Shown here: piece after piece, positions 1-8,127 of the stretch
Position numbering within the stretch: the first letter of the stretch is position 1
How the letters are laid out: every line of letters starts with the position of its first letter
Source: Niastella soli
GTDB lineage: Bacteria; Bacteroidota; Bacteroidia; Chitinophagales; Chitinophagaceae
DNA: 64,000 nt
Assembly: GCF_017742245.1 (NCBI RefSeq)
Contig: NZ_JAGHKO010000001.1
Location: 711,061-775,060 of the forward strand
Reading direction: 5' to 3'
The notes under the pieces: generated by a model
Database searches by the model: none
What the model was told of the DNA's origin: nothing
The model's input: the letters and a program-made list of their open reading frames with translations, nothing else
Program-made: the position numbers and the translations under genes

Positions 1-3000
1 GATTGGTTCAACTCCTGGTGTTCGGTTACTTTTACCAATATACGATCAGTGAGTTCAAAACCACTGTCTTTGCGGATCTTCTGGATACGGTTAACTAATT
101 CGCGGGCATTTCCTTCGCTGACCAGTTCTGGGGACACGGTTACATCCAAAGCCACGGTGAGAGCATCTTTATTGGCCACCATCCACCCGGGGATATCTTC
201 ACTGGTGATCTCTACTTCATTAGTCTGTAATATTAAGGGTTCGTTGTCAATTTGCAATGAAATTGTGCCATCTTTTTCCAATTTGGCTATGTCTTCCTGC
301 GTAAATTCGGCTAATGCTGCTGCTACAGCTTTCATTTTGCCCCCCAATTTCTTACCCAACACCGTATAATTAGGCTTTATCTTCTTTTTAATAAACCCGT
401 TATCTTCAGTCAGGTATTCTATTTCTTTTACGTTCACTTCGCTTTTTATCAGGTCTTCCACCAGCCCTATCTGGTTTTTCATGTGTTTATTCAACACAGG
501 GATCAGTACCTTTTGTAATGGCTGACGAACCTTGATATTCACTCTCTTACGCAATGATAATACCAACGAGGAGCTATCCTGGGCCAATTGCATACGTTCT
601 TCCAGGGAAGCATCCACGGCAGCCGGGTTACTAACGGGGAAATCGGCATGGTGAACCGATTCTACCTTATGCCTGCCGGTTACTGCGTTCAGGTTCTGGA
701 ACAGCGCATCGCTAAAAAAGGGCGAAATGGGCGCCATCAGCTTCAACACGGTCTCCAGGCACTCGTATAGGGTTTGGTAGGCACAGATTTTATCGTGCTC
801 ATACTCCCCTTTCCAGAACCGGCGGCGGCACAGCCGTACATACCAGTTGCTAAGGTGCTCATCCATAAACTCTTCTATGGCCCGACCAGCCTGGGTAGGC
901 TCGTAATCGTCCATATATTCAGTTACCTTTTTTATAAGGGTGTTCAGGGAAGAAAGGATCCAACGATCAATTTCAGGCCGTTGTTCCAGCGGTATATAGG
1001 CTTCTTTAAAAGCAAACCCATCTACATTGGCATACAGCGAAAAGAACTGGTAAGTATTATATAAGGTGCCGAAGAATTTACGCTGTACTTCCTTGATGCC
1101 TTCCAGGTCGAATTTCATGTTCTCCCAGGGTGAGGCATTAGTAATGAGGTACCAGCGGGTGGCATCGGCCCCATACGTCTCAATAGTCTTAAACGGATCA
1201 ACCACATTGCCCAGGCGCTTACTCATTTTGTTTCCGTTCTTATCCAATACCAACCCGTTCGATACGCAGGTTTGGTAGGCAACAGAATCAAATAACAGAC
1301 CAGCTATGGCATGCAGGGTATAGAACCAGCCGCGGGTTTGGTCAACCCCTTCGGCAATAAAGGAAGCCGGGTAGTTTTTGTTGAATGGCGCCTTGAATGG
1401 GTATGGGTCGCCGGCTTTCAATTTGTCATGATCGAGGCCCCATTGTGCGTAAGGCATAGCACCACTATCGAACCAAACGTCAATCAGGTCGGGTACCCGT
1501 TTCATGGGTTTGCCCGAATCGCTTACCAGGATGATCTCATCTACATAAGGTTTATGCAGATCGAGGTTGTTCATGAGTTTGGCATTGTTGGTACCCAATG
1601 CTTTATCAGCTTTGTCGGCCTCTTCTTTTAACTGTGGCACCGAACCAATACATTTCTCTTCGTTGCCATCTTCGGTTTTCCAGATGGGTAAGGCGGTACC
1701 CCAGAAACGGCTCCGGCTCAGGTTCCAGTCAACCATATTCTCGAGCCAGTTACCAAAACGGCCTTCACCGGTTGATTTGGGTTTCCAGTTGATGGTCTTA
1801 TTCAGTGCCACCAATCTGTCTTTCACTGCGGTTGTTTTTATGAACCAGGCATCTAACGGATAGTATAACACCGGTTTATCGGTACGCCAGCAGTGGGGAT
1901 AATTATGCTCATATTTTTCAACCTTGAAGGCGCGGTTCTCTTTTTTCAGCTTTACGCTGATGTCAACATTCACATCCACATAATCCTTCTCGTCTTTGTA
2001 GTTCTTTACGTACCGGTTGCTGAACTCGCCCAGTCCTTCAACGAACTTACCGGTGCGGTCAACCAGTACCAGTTTTTCCAGCTTACCGTATTTATTTACA
2101 CCACTAAAGAAGCCGATATTATACTTGCTTCCAACCCTAAAGTCATCTGCGCCAAAATCCGGTGCAGTGTGTACCATACCGGTACCATCTTCCGTAGTAA
2201 CGAAATCACCGATCAATACCCTGAAAGGTTTAGCTTCCGGGTTCAATGCTGTAATGGATTGCAGCGAATTAGCTTCAAATGGCAACAGTTGCTCATAACG
2301 GCAGCCTTCTATTTGCGCGCCCTTGAACTCGGTAAGTATTCTCCAGGGCAGGTGTTTATCGCCTTCTTTAAATTCCTCAAAACCGGTATTCTCGTTTTCA
2401 GGTTTAAAATATTTACCCACCAGGTCCTTGGCCAGCACCACGTTAACCGGTAAATGGGTATAAGGGTTAAAGGTTTGCACCAGCACATAGGTAATACGTC
2501 CACCTACCGTCAAGCCCAGGTTCGATGGCAGGGTCCAGGGTGTGGTCGTCCACGCCATGAAGAAAACCTCTTTGTTCTGATCTTTGATGGCATCAAACAG
2601 GAATTCAGACTTCGCATCCCGTACTGCCTTGAACATGGCCACAGCGCTGGTGTCTTTTACATTTCTATAGCAACCAGGCTGGTTCAGCTCGTGAGAGCTC
2701 AAACCGGTACCAGCGGCCGGTGAATAAGGTTGAATGCTTACGCTTTCATATAACAACCCTTTTTCATACATTTTGCTCAGCAGGTACCAAAGGGTCTCTA
2801 TGTATTCATTTTTGAAGGTGATATAGGGATCGTTCAAATCAACCCAATAACCCATTTTCCTGGTGATGTCGTCCCATTTATCTTTATACCGCAGTACGGC
2901 CTCGCGGCATTTTTGATTGTATTCTTCAACAGAGATCTTTTTACCAATGTCCTCTTTAGTGATTCCCAGTTCTTTTTCTACCCCCAGCTCAATTGGCAGG

Positions 3001-3272
3001 CCATGGGTATCCCAGCCACCTTTGCGGTTCACCTGAAAACCCTGCATGGTTTTGTAGCGGCAAACCAGGTCCTTTAAAGTGCGGCTGATAACATGGTGAA
3101 TACCCGGCATTCCATTAGCGCTGGGTGGTCCTTCATAAAATACAAAGGAAGGAGCGTCGTTGCGTAGCGACACACTTTTCTCAAATGCCTGGTTTTCATT
3201 CCATTTAGCTAACATTTCCTGTTCTATAACAGGCAAATTCAATTTCTGAAACTCTCTGTAGTTAACTGCCAT
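1..3272 (-). CDS. ileS: isoleucyl-tRNA synthetase, type 2 (C-terminus outside window)
   Basis: Charges tRNA-Ile with isoleucine in the cytoplasm. About 1090 codons are visible; the C-terminus lies beyond the left edge. The start at 3272 gives MAVNYREFQKLNLP, usual for the family. The Rossmann-fold signature is GMPGIHH at about residues 54-60, so the normal HIGH motif reads GIHH. GWDTHGLPIE follows, a form typical of eukaryote-like type 2 IleRS. The KMSKR loop is intact (NKMSKRLGN, near 1211-1235). The large editing insertion and the anticodon-binding region (DRWILSSLNTLI) are present. Exchange of the first and third HIGH residues is known from type 2 enzymes that are highly resistant to mupirocin; resistance here is inferred. 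Transcribed alone from a -7 element at 3355-3362. Confidence 0.97.
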   Translation of the reverse strand, partial: MAVNYREFQKLNLPVIEQEMLAKWNENQAFEKSVSLRNDAPSFVFYEGPPSANGMPGIHHVISRTLKDLVCRYKTMQGFQVNRKGGWDTHGLPIELGVEKELGITKEDIGKKISVEEYNQKCREAVLRYKDKWDDITRKMGYWVDLNDPYITFKNEYIETLWYLLSKMYEKGLLYESVSIQPYSPAAGTGLSSHELNQPGCYRNVKDTSAVAMFKAVRDAKSEFLFDAIKDQNKEVFFMAWTTTPWTLPSNLGLTVGGRITYVLVQTFNPYTHLPVNVVLAKDLVGKYFKPENENTGFEEFKEGDKHLPWRILTEFKGAQIEGCRYEQLLPFEANSLQSITALNPEAKPFRVLIGDFVTTEDGTGMVHTAPDFGADDFRVGSKYNIGFFSGVNKYGKLEKLVLVDRTGKFVEGLGEFSNRYVKNYKDEKDYVDVNVDISVKLKKENRAFKVEKYEHNYPHCWRTDKPVLYYPLDAWFIKTTAVKDRLVALNKTINWKPKSTGEGRFGNWLENMVDWNLSRSRFWGTALPIWKTEDGNEEKCIGSVPQLKEEADKADKALGTNNAKLMNNLDLHKPYVDEIILVSDSGKPMKRVPDLIDVWFDSGAMPYAQWGLDHDKLKAGDPYPFKAPFNKNYPASFIAEGVDQTRGWFYTLHAIAGLLFDSVAYQTCVSNGLVLDKNGNKMSKRLGNVVDPFKTIETYGADATRWYLITNASPWENMKFDLEGIKEVQRKFFGTLYNTYQFFSLYANVDGFAFKEAYIPLEQRPEIDRWILSSLNTLIKKVTEYMDDYEPTQAGRAIEEFMDEHLSNWYVRLCRRRFWKGEYEHDKICAYQTLYECLETVLKLMAPISPFFSDALFQNLNAVTGRHKVESVHHADFPVSNPAAVDASLEERMQLAQDSSSLVLSLRKRVNIKVRQPLQKVLIPVLNKHMKNQIGLVEDLIKSEVNVKEIEYLTEDNGFIKKKIKPNYTVLGKKLGGKMKAVAAALAEFTQEDIAKLEKDGTISLQIDNEPLILQTNEVEITSEDIPGWMVANKDALTVALDVTVSPELVSEGNARELVNRIQKIRKDSGFELTDRILVKVTEHQELNQ

Positions 3273-3354
3273 ATACTTCCGGGTAAATCTGTTTAAACAC
3301 TGTTGTTTGGGGGCCGAAGAAAAATAGAGTACATTCCGCAGCCCGAAAAGTGTG

Positions 3355-3362
3355 CAAAGGTA
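3355..3362 (-). promoter_or_regulatory. -7 promoter element of ileS
   Basis: On the minus strand this reads TACCTTTG, a full match to the Bacteroidota TAnnTTTG box, 82 nt before the ileS start codon. No TTG is visible at the expected -33 distance, so the assignment rests on the -7 box and position only. Confidence 0.45.
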
Positions 3363-3656
3363 CTGAAAAGTTGGCGGGTTCCGGTTACCGGTCGCTTGTG
3401 CCCAGTTTACACTTCCTAGTTTTTAATGCATTATTCCGGATCCTATGTGCTTAGTTCGTAGGTTATTAGGTTTTATGATCGAAATTCCGGGTCCCAGGTT
3501 TGTAATGCCTTGATCCTGGCTCTTCCAACTTATCTCACCTTTACCTTCCTCTTTGATTAATACTATAACGAATGAACTAATGCATTTGATCACTGCAAAG
3601 CCTGCGACCGTATTTACTTAGGGTCAAATCAAAATCTTATTATAAGTTTTCATGAA

Positions 3657-3752
3657 CCTGACAAGGAGGTAACCAGGACCTGACAAGGGTAAAGTCCCTG
3701 TTATGTCCCTGTTTGGTCCCTGTTAGGTCCTTGTTAGGTCCCTGTTAGGTCC
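3657..3752. repeat. 11-nt-period repeat array in two inverted arms
   Basis: The right arm, 3694-3752, holds five 11-nt units (GTCCCTGTTAT, GTCCCTGTTTG, GTCCCTGTTAG, GTCCTTGTTAG, GTCCCTGTTAG) and a partial sixth. The left arm, 3657-3689, holds three units on the same period in opposite orientation (CCTGACAAGGA, GGTAACCAGGA, CCTGACAAGGG). CCTGACAAGG is complementary to CCTTGTTAGG apart from one G-T pair, so the arms could fold on each other. No reading frame is preserved and there are no unique spacers. Confidence 0.8.
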
Positions 3753-3791
3753 ACACTTATAGGCATACAAATCCCTACAATCGGCCTTGGT

Positions 3792-3858
3792 AATCCCATC
3801 AAAATCCCATAGCCTATGGCATTCTTATGGCATTCCTATGGGATTCTTATGGCATTAT
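3792..3858. repeat. 11-nt-period repeat array, second consensus, inverted arms
   Basis: Four 11-nt units fill 3815-3858: TATGGCATTCT, TATGGCATTCC, TATGGGATTCT, TATGGCATTAT. Upstream, AATCCCAT occurs at 3792 and 3803, exactly 11 nt apart and in inverted orientation to the TATGGGATT unit. The architecture matches the array at 3657-3752 but the consensus is different. Confidence 0.75.
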
Positions 3859-3899
3859 GACCGGTGAAATGGCCTGTTTTAGTATATCTGGAGTGAATC

Positions 3900-4020
3900 T
3901 GACTAGGATGTGACCGGGGTTTGGACAGGGAAACAGTCCCAAGACAACTACCAGCCAATATATAGACAAGCTCCTGACCATTTCCTGAGCATTCCCGCCA
4001 CTCTACTACAACTCCACTAC
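3900..4020. repeat. diffuse 11-nt-period region
   Basis: The sequence can be cut into 11-nt blocks: three of the type TGAC/TGGA followed by GG (3900-3932), then eight roughly inverted blocks ending in CC/AC/AG (3933-4020, for example ACAGTCCCAAG, ACAAGCTCCTG, ACCATTTCCTG). Conservation is weaker than in the two preceding arrays, so the periodicity is by eye and needs an autocorrelation test. Confidence 0.4.
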
Positions 4021-4025
4021 TTTCC

Positions 4026-4446
4026 ATCTGCAACCTTCAAGCTTTCTTACTGGTATTCATGCCTCTATATTCTCGTTGTTTCAACACGATTTATACTAGT
4101 AGCAAAAACGCATGTTTTACCATTTATTTTTTTATTTATAATTCTTAAGAAAACGAGCTGTTTTGAAGTTATAGTTATACCATATCAGATAATTGAAACT
4201 TATCTGGGTAATATTGAAGTTGTTTGAAAGTCTTTTAACGCGTGGTAGGAATTTAAGCTAGGTTTTCCACAATTCTGACGTTTGGCATAATTTATGGAAT
4301 TAAATAGGTGCTCTTTACAATACTAAAAATGTTGAAAATAATTGCGGCTTAAAATGTGTGATGAAGTGATTTTTGGTACGATATTTTCTAAGTATTAAGT
4401 CCTTAACACAAACGCTCTTAACAACGATTACTGTTTACCTCATTAT
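4026..4446. other. AT-rich intergenic stretch, nothing recognised
   Basis: This is the AT-rich middle of the spacer between ileS and hemJ. Open frames that cross it have no family features and run through the repeat blocks upstream. No hairpin with a T-tract or full promoter could be found. Confidence 0.5.
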
Positions 4447-4551
4447 ATGAAAAACCTTTTCTACGGTTTAGGGTTTAGGGGTTAAAAAGGGGAGTAGTCC
4501 TGCTCCCCTTTCCTTTAAAATTCTAAGACTAAGGAAAGGTTTTTCTTTTTT
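4447..4551 (+). promoter_or_regulatory. attenuator-like leader: 12-codon peptide, overlapping hairpins, T-tract
   Basis: A 12-codon frame (MKNLFYGLGFRG, 4447-4485) is followed at once by a 9-bp hairpin, AAAGGGGAG at 4486-4494 with CTCCCCTTT at 4503-4511. A second 8-bp hairpin, CTTTCCTT at 4508-4515 with AAGGAAAG at 4531-4538, is followed by a T-rich run at 4540-4551 like an intrinsic terminator. The two hairpins share 4508-4511 and cannot both be complete. This geometry is that of a transcription attenuator, but no gene follows on the plus strand before hemA at 6666. The peptide could be chance. Confidence 0.35.
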
Positions 4552-4596
4552 ACACCTTTTTGTAATCCGCTCCCTTCCCGTTTTTAATCTCTGGTT

Positions 4597-4703
4597 ATGC
4601 CTGTGGAAAACCATCCAGGCAAAGTGCAGTGCCTACGAACGCAACCCGTTTTCGGGAGTAAAGACATTAGTGAAGTAAAACCTCCATCCAAGGAGGTTTT
4701 TTT
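4597..4703 (+). ncRNA. possible small structured RNA ending in a terminator
   Basis: Three hairpins lie in a row: GCCTG..CAGGC around an AAAA loop (about 4597-4621), CCCG-TTTT-CGGG (4648-4659), and AACCTCC-ATCCAA-GGAGGTT at 4679-4697 followed by a T-tract on the plus strand. There is no coding frame. It does not show the conserved sequences of tmRNA, RNase P RNA or SRP RNA. The closing hairpin could simply be a terminator for hemJ. Confidence 0.25.
4677..4703. terminator. intrinsic terminator, strongest on plus strand
   Basis: Stem AAAACCTCC with GGAGGTTTT around a 6-nt loop. On the plus strand it is followed by a run of T; on the minus strand it lies 7 nt after the hemJ stop and is followed by TTTTAC. 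It can serve hemJ and also end a plus-strand transcript. Confidence 0.7.
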
Positions 4704-4709
4704 ATCGAA

Positions 4710-5240
4710 TTATTTCTTTTTCATTCTAATGCGCTTGTAGATCTTGATCGCACTCATTAACACTACCACAAAACCAATCAGTCCTACCAGTCCCCACACC
4801 ACACTCATATTTTGTTTTACTACGGCCAACATCACAATCGCAACCAGAAAGATAGTTGCAACTTCATTCCAGATACGCAGCTTTTGAGAACTGTATTTGA
4901 ACACGCCATTCATTTGCTGTTTGTATATGGCATGCAGGGTAAAGTGATAAGCATATAACCCCACTACAAAAAATAGTTTTATTAATAACCATCCGGGTAA
5001 CACGCCCAGTTGCCACCACATTAACGGACCAAAAATAAGTGTAAGGATGGCCGATGGCCAGGTAATACCAAACCAAAGGCGCTTGATCATTACGGTGAAA
5101 TGTTTGCGCAGAATGCTTTTTTCCGGCTCGGCCATTTCCCCTGCTTCCGTATTGTATACAAAAAGCCGAACAATATAAAACATACCACTGAACCAGGTAA
5201 CAATAAATACAATGTGAAGCGCCTTGATGTAGTTATACAT
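4710..5240 (-). CDS. hemJ: protoporphyrinogen IX oxidase, HemJ type
   Basis: HemJ (UPF0093 family) oxidises protoporphyrinogen IX to protoporphyrin IX in the inner membrane. The 176-residue product has about four to five hydrophobic helices. It begins MYNYIKALHIVFIVTWFSGM, with the conserved N-terminal histidine (H9) of the family, and has the conserved lysine in LLIKLFF. The start at 5240 is chosen because family members begin at this MYxxIKxxH sequence; the frame opens upstream at 5285 but would read through the end of hemH. It lies 16 nt downstream of hemH and completes the pathway, since no HemG or HemY is encoded nearby. Confidence 0.93.
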   Translation of the reverse strand: MYNYIKALHIVFIVTWFSGMFYIVRLFVYNTEAGEMAEPEKSILRKHFTVMIKRLWFGITWPSAILTLIFGPLMWWQLGVLPGWLLIKLFFVVGLYAYHFTLHAIYKQQMNGVFKYSSQKLRIWNEVATIFLVAIVMLAVVKQNMSVVWGLVGLIGFVVVLMSAIKIYKRIRMKKK

Positions 5241-5256
5241 AGGAACAAGTAATGTG

Positions 5257-6282
5257 CTATTTTGATGAGGTAACCCAACTCGCAATCGCCTTCACCCACA
5301 TGGGATGTACATTCAAACAGGGGATCAGTGTCAATGATTCACCGCCTGATGCTATAAAGGATTCTTTGCCCTGTTCGGCTATTTCTTCCAGGGTTTCCAG
5401 ACAATCACTCACAAAAGCCGGACAAGCTATCAGTAATTTTTTTACGCCTTCTGCCGGAAATTCGGTCAGTCGTTTTGCGGTATATGGTTTTAACCATTCA
5501 TCTCTGCCCAGGCGTGACTGAAATGCATAGCTGTACTTCCCTTCGGGGATCTGCAGCATTTCAACCATTTTTTTGGTGGTGAACAAACATTGATGCCGGT
5601 AACAATACTTGTGCGCTTCGCTATTTACCTCACAACAATTATCAACCTTTAAGCAATGCTGTCCTGTTGGGTCAGTTTTATGCACATGCCGCTCGGGAAT
5701 GCCATGATAACTGAATACTATATGATCATATTCCTGTTGTAAGTAGGGCTTAATGCTATCAGCCAAAGAATCGAGGTACAGGGTATTATCGTAAAAAGGA
5801 GGAATAATAGTCAGCTTGAAAGAATACTTTCCTTTCTTGTGCGCTTCTTTTGCGTATTCCACTGCTGTTTCATAACTGCTCAACGCATAATGTGGGTACA
5901 AAGGCACCAACACCACTTCTTCGAGGTCAGGATTTTTTTCCAACAGCTCATCATAGGCTGTCCAGGGTGCCGGTGAGCCATACCGCATGGCCAGGACCAC
6001 CGGTTCGGTTACCTGTTGTTGCAACGCCACTTGTAATTGTTTGCTCAACACCATTAAAGGAGAACCTTCTTTCGTCCAGATAGTAGAATAGGCATGGGCC
6101 GATTTGGGTGCCCGGAATGGAACAATGAGGCCTTTCACCAATAATAACCGGCTCAGGTAGGGCATGTCGATCACCCGTTCATCCATCAAAAACTCATTCA
6201 AATACCGGCGCACGTCTTTTACCTGCGTTGAATCGGGTGAGCCCAGATTCATTAAAACAATACCTTTTTTTGTTGTTGTCAT
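5257..6282 (-). CDS. hemH: ferrochelatase
   Basis: Inserts ferrous iron into protoporphyrin IX, the last step of haem synthesis. The 341-residue protein begins MTTTKKGIVLMNLGSPDS. The catalytic histidine is H193 in SYHGIPERH, and the conserved acidic motif is SDCLETLEEI near residue 296. Between residues 210 and 232 lie five cysteines (C210, C216, C217, C227, C232) in the internal segment that in some bacterial ferrochelatases carries a [2Fe-2S] cluster; cluster binding is inferred. The start at 6282 is preferred over 6297 because a promoter -7 box occupies 6295-6302. First gene of a hemH-hemJ operon, divergent from hemA. Confidence 0.96.
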   Translation of the reverse strand: MTTTKKGIVLMNLGSPDSTQVKDVRRYLNEFLMDERVIDMPYLSRLLLVKGLIVPFRAPKSAHAYSTIWTKEGSPLMVLSKQLQVALQQQVTEPVVLAMRYGSPAPWTAYDELLEKNPDLEEVVLVPLYPHYALSSYETAVEYAKEAHKKGKYSFKLTIIPPFYDNTLYLDSLADSIKPYLQQEYDHIVFSYHGIPERHVHKTDPTGQHCLKVDNCCEVNSEAHKYCYRHQCLFTTKKMVEMLQIPEGKYSYAFQSRLGRDEWLKPYTAKRLTEFPAEGVKKLLIACPAFVSDCLETLEEIAEQGKESFIASGGESLTLIPCLNVHPMWVKAIASWVTSSK

Positions 6283-6294
6283 AATAATTGGGTG

Positions 6295-6327
6295 CAAAAT
6301 TAATCAGGTTAACAACTTAAAAATCAA
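6295..6327 (-). promoter_or_regulatory. hemH promoter (-7 and -33 boxes)
   Basis: On the minus strand, TTG (6325-6327) is followed after 22 nt by TAATTTTG (6295-6302), a full TAnnTTTG match. Transcription would begin near 6288, only a few nucleotides before the ATG at 6282, giving a nearly leaderless message. Confidence 0.6.
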
Positions 6328-6631
6328 ATTTATTTGGATCGGCTGCCTGGTTAACTGTTCGCATGCTTTTTACTACCCGATGACATAGAAATCAGCCTCA
6401 ATGGTACCTCTTTGCCTCCTTAGCGCCCAAGATCCGAAAATCGCCATGTTGGCAGTTGAAATTCAGTTCATTGACAGTATGTACGGTTCTACCAAAACAA
6501 ACGTTCGCAAAAACCCTCAATTCATTCCGTGAAAAGATCAATGAATTTCCTCATATGCTCAGATGATGATAATCAGACAGTAAAATGACAGAGTAATGAC
6601 AGACATATTAGGACAATGACGAGTCCGAAAG

Positions 6632-6639
6632 TATTTTTG
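6632..6639 (+). promoter_or_regulatory. -7 element of hemA
   Basis: TATTTTTG matches TAnnTTTG. Transcription would begin near 6646, which rules out the in-frame GTG at 6642 and supports the ATG at 6666 as the hemA start. No TTG at -33 is evident. Confidence 0.5.
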
Positions 6640-6665
6640 CAGTGTCATCTCAGAATTCAGTATTC

Positions 6666-7904
6666 ATGCACGGAAACAGTACCAAGGATATTACAAAGTT
6701 TTATATAGCCGGGATCAATTACAAAAAATCCGATGCTGCGATAAGAGGTCAATTTGCAGTGAGTAATGATCAATACGCTACCCTACTTTCCAAAGCCCCC
6801 GAATTTGGTTTGCATGAGTTATTTGTTTTAAGCACCTGCAACCGTACCGAAATATATGGTTTTGCAGAAAGTGCCGATCAACTGATCAACCTCCTGTGCA
6901 CCCAAACCGAAGGAAACGCTTCTACTTTCACCCAATTAGCATACGTAAAAAAAGGACTGGCAGCCATAGAGCATCTTTTCTCTGTAGCGGCCGGTATCGA
7001 CTCCCAGATATTAGGTGATTACGAAATAGTAGGCCAAATAAAGCAGGCAGTGAAATTCAGCAAAGAACATGGCTTTACCGAAACCTTCATGGAACGGCTG
7101 GTAAACTGTGTGCTGCAATCTTCAAAAGCCATCAAGAACCAAACCAACCTCAGCGGTGGTACTGTTTCGGTTTCCTTTGCTGCGGTTCAATACATCCGGG
7201 AAAAAATAACCGACGTCTCCAACAAAAAGATATTGTTGCTGGGTGTTGGTAAAATTGGTCGCAATACCTGTAAGAATCTGGTCGATTACCTGGATGCCGA
7301 TCACATTACACTTATCAACCGCTCTCCCGATAAAGCCGCTCAACTGGCAGAGGAGCTTGACCTGCATCACGCTCCCTTATCAGAACTGGCCGAAAAAATA
7401 GAAACCTCCGACATCATTCTGGTAGCTACCAATTCGGCAGAACCCACCATAAAGAAATCGCACCTGCAAGGCAAGGGCGAAAAACTCATCATCGACCTGT
7501 CGGTCCCTTTCAATGTGGAAGAGGGCGCCCAGGAACTGCCTAACGTGCACCTGGTGAATGTAGATGAGTTGTCGAAACTGAAAGACGAAACCCTGCAAAT
7601 GCGGGAAGCTGAAGTGCCCAGGGCCATGGCCATCATAAAGGAACACATCGATGAGTTTCTGGAATGGTTCGAAATGCGCAAGCATGTACCGGTTTTCAAA
7701 GCCGTTAAAACCAAATTAAAAGAGATCCAGACCTTTCCATCATACATTAGACTTTCACCCGAAGTAGCTACGCGCCAAACTATAAACGCCGACGAGAAAA
7801 TACAACGTGTAATAAATGGCATGGCTTCTAAAATGCGCCAGAATAACCAACGTGGCTGTTATTATATAGAAGCTATCAATGAGTTCATTGCACCATCGAA
7901 TTAA
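6666..7904 (+). CDS. hemA: glutamyl-tRNA reductase
   Basis: Reduces glutamyl-tRNA to glutamate-1-semialdehyde with NADPH, the first committed step of C5-pathway tetrapyrrole synthesis. The 412-residue protein has the catalytic cysteine in LSTCNRTEIYG (C58). The substrate-site signature AAGIDSQILGD follows, then an NADP-binding Rossmann segment, KKILLLGVGKIGRNT. The C-terminal dimerisation helices include MRKHVPVFKAVK. GTG at 6642 is an alternative start, disfavoured by the promoter box at 6632-6639. It heads the plus-strand hem genes, but the 223-bp gap to hemC contains a separate promoter, so it may be transcribed alone. Confidence 0.96.
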   Translation: MHGNSTKDITKFYIAGINYKKSDAAIRGQFAVSNDQYATLLSKAPEFGLHELFVLSTCNRTEIYGFAESADQLINLLCTQTEGNASTFTQLAYVKKGLAAIEHLFSVAAGIDSQILGDYEIVGQIKQAVKFSKEHGFTETFMERLVNCVLQSSKAIKNQTNLSGGTVSVSFAAVQYIREKITDVSNKKILLLGVGKIGRNTCKNLVDYLDADHITLINRSPDKAAQLAEELDLHHAPLSELAEKIETSDIILVATNSAEPTIKKSHLQGKGEKLIIDLSVPFNVEEGAQELPNVHLVNVDELSKLKDETLQMREAEVPRAMAIIKEHIDEFLEWFEMRKHVPVFKAVKTKLKEIQTFPSYIRLSPEVATRQTINADEKIQRVINGMASKMRQNNQRGCYYIEAINEFIAPSN

Positions 7905-7912
7905 CGGCAAAT

Positions 7913-7954
7913 CCCGACAACTCGGGACGGGCTGGCAGACAGCAGACGGCAGAC
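7913..7954. repeat. short hairpin and heptamer array after hemA
   Basis: TCCCGA-CAAC-TCGGGA forms a small hairpin near 7913-7926. Three heptamers follow at 7934-7954: GGCAGAC, AGCAGAC, GGCAGAC. There is no T-tract, so terminator function is doubtful. Confidence 0.6.
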
Positions 7955-8065
7955 GCTCCCTATGAGCCGAGCCCAAACCCTGCAATCCAGGGAGATCGCG
8001 TAATTGTCAGCCTCAAAAATGATTAGGCTACCGATAATTTTTAGAAAAAATTAATCAGGTTTCCT

Positions 8066-8093
8066 TTTCACGTTTCACGTTTGCCGTTTCACG
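8066..8093. repeat. heptamer array upstream of hemC
   Basis: Four consecutive heptamers: TTTCACG, TTTCACG, TTTGCCG, TTTCACG. The array overlaps the likely -33 region of the hemC promoter. Confidence 0.75.
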
Positions 8094-8107
8094 ATTAGTT
8101 AGTTTTG
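8081..8107 (+). promoter_or_regulatory. hemC promoter
   Basis: TTG at 8081-8083 and TAGTTTTG (full TAnnTTTG match) at 8100-8107, with a spacer of 16 nt that is slightly short for the group. The ATG of hemC lies 20 nt downstream. The -33 box falls inside a heptamer array. Confidence 0.5.
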
Positions 8108-8127
8108 CAAAAATTGAACAAGCACTG

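Larger units (their letters stand above)
6283..6665. other. divergent hemH/hemA control region
   Basis: This 383-bp spacer separates the minus-strand hemH-hemJ unit from the plus-strand hemA unit. It holds a promoter for each side (6295-6327 and 6632-6639). Nothing else is recognised; no riboswitch fold or clear operator could be identified by eye. Confidence 0.6.

Noticed and set aside
3657-3752. CRISPR array
   Set aside because: Units are 11 nt and contiguous, with no unique spacers and no cas genes in the window.
3910-4227. 105-codon open frame in the ileS-hemJ spacer
   Set aside because: It runs through 11-nt repeat blocks and AT-rich sequence, with no recognisable protein features and no promoter box.
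6400-6440. Possible further heptamer array (CCTCTTTG / CCTCCTTA)
   Set aside because: Only two weakly similar units with unequal spacing; not enough to call periodic.
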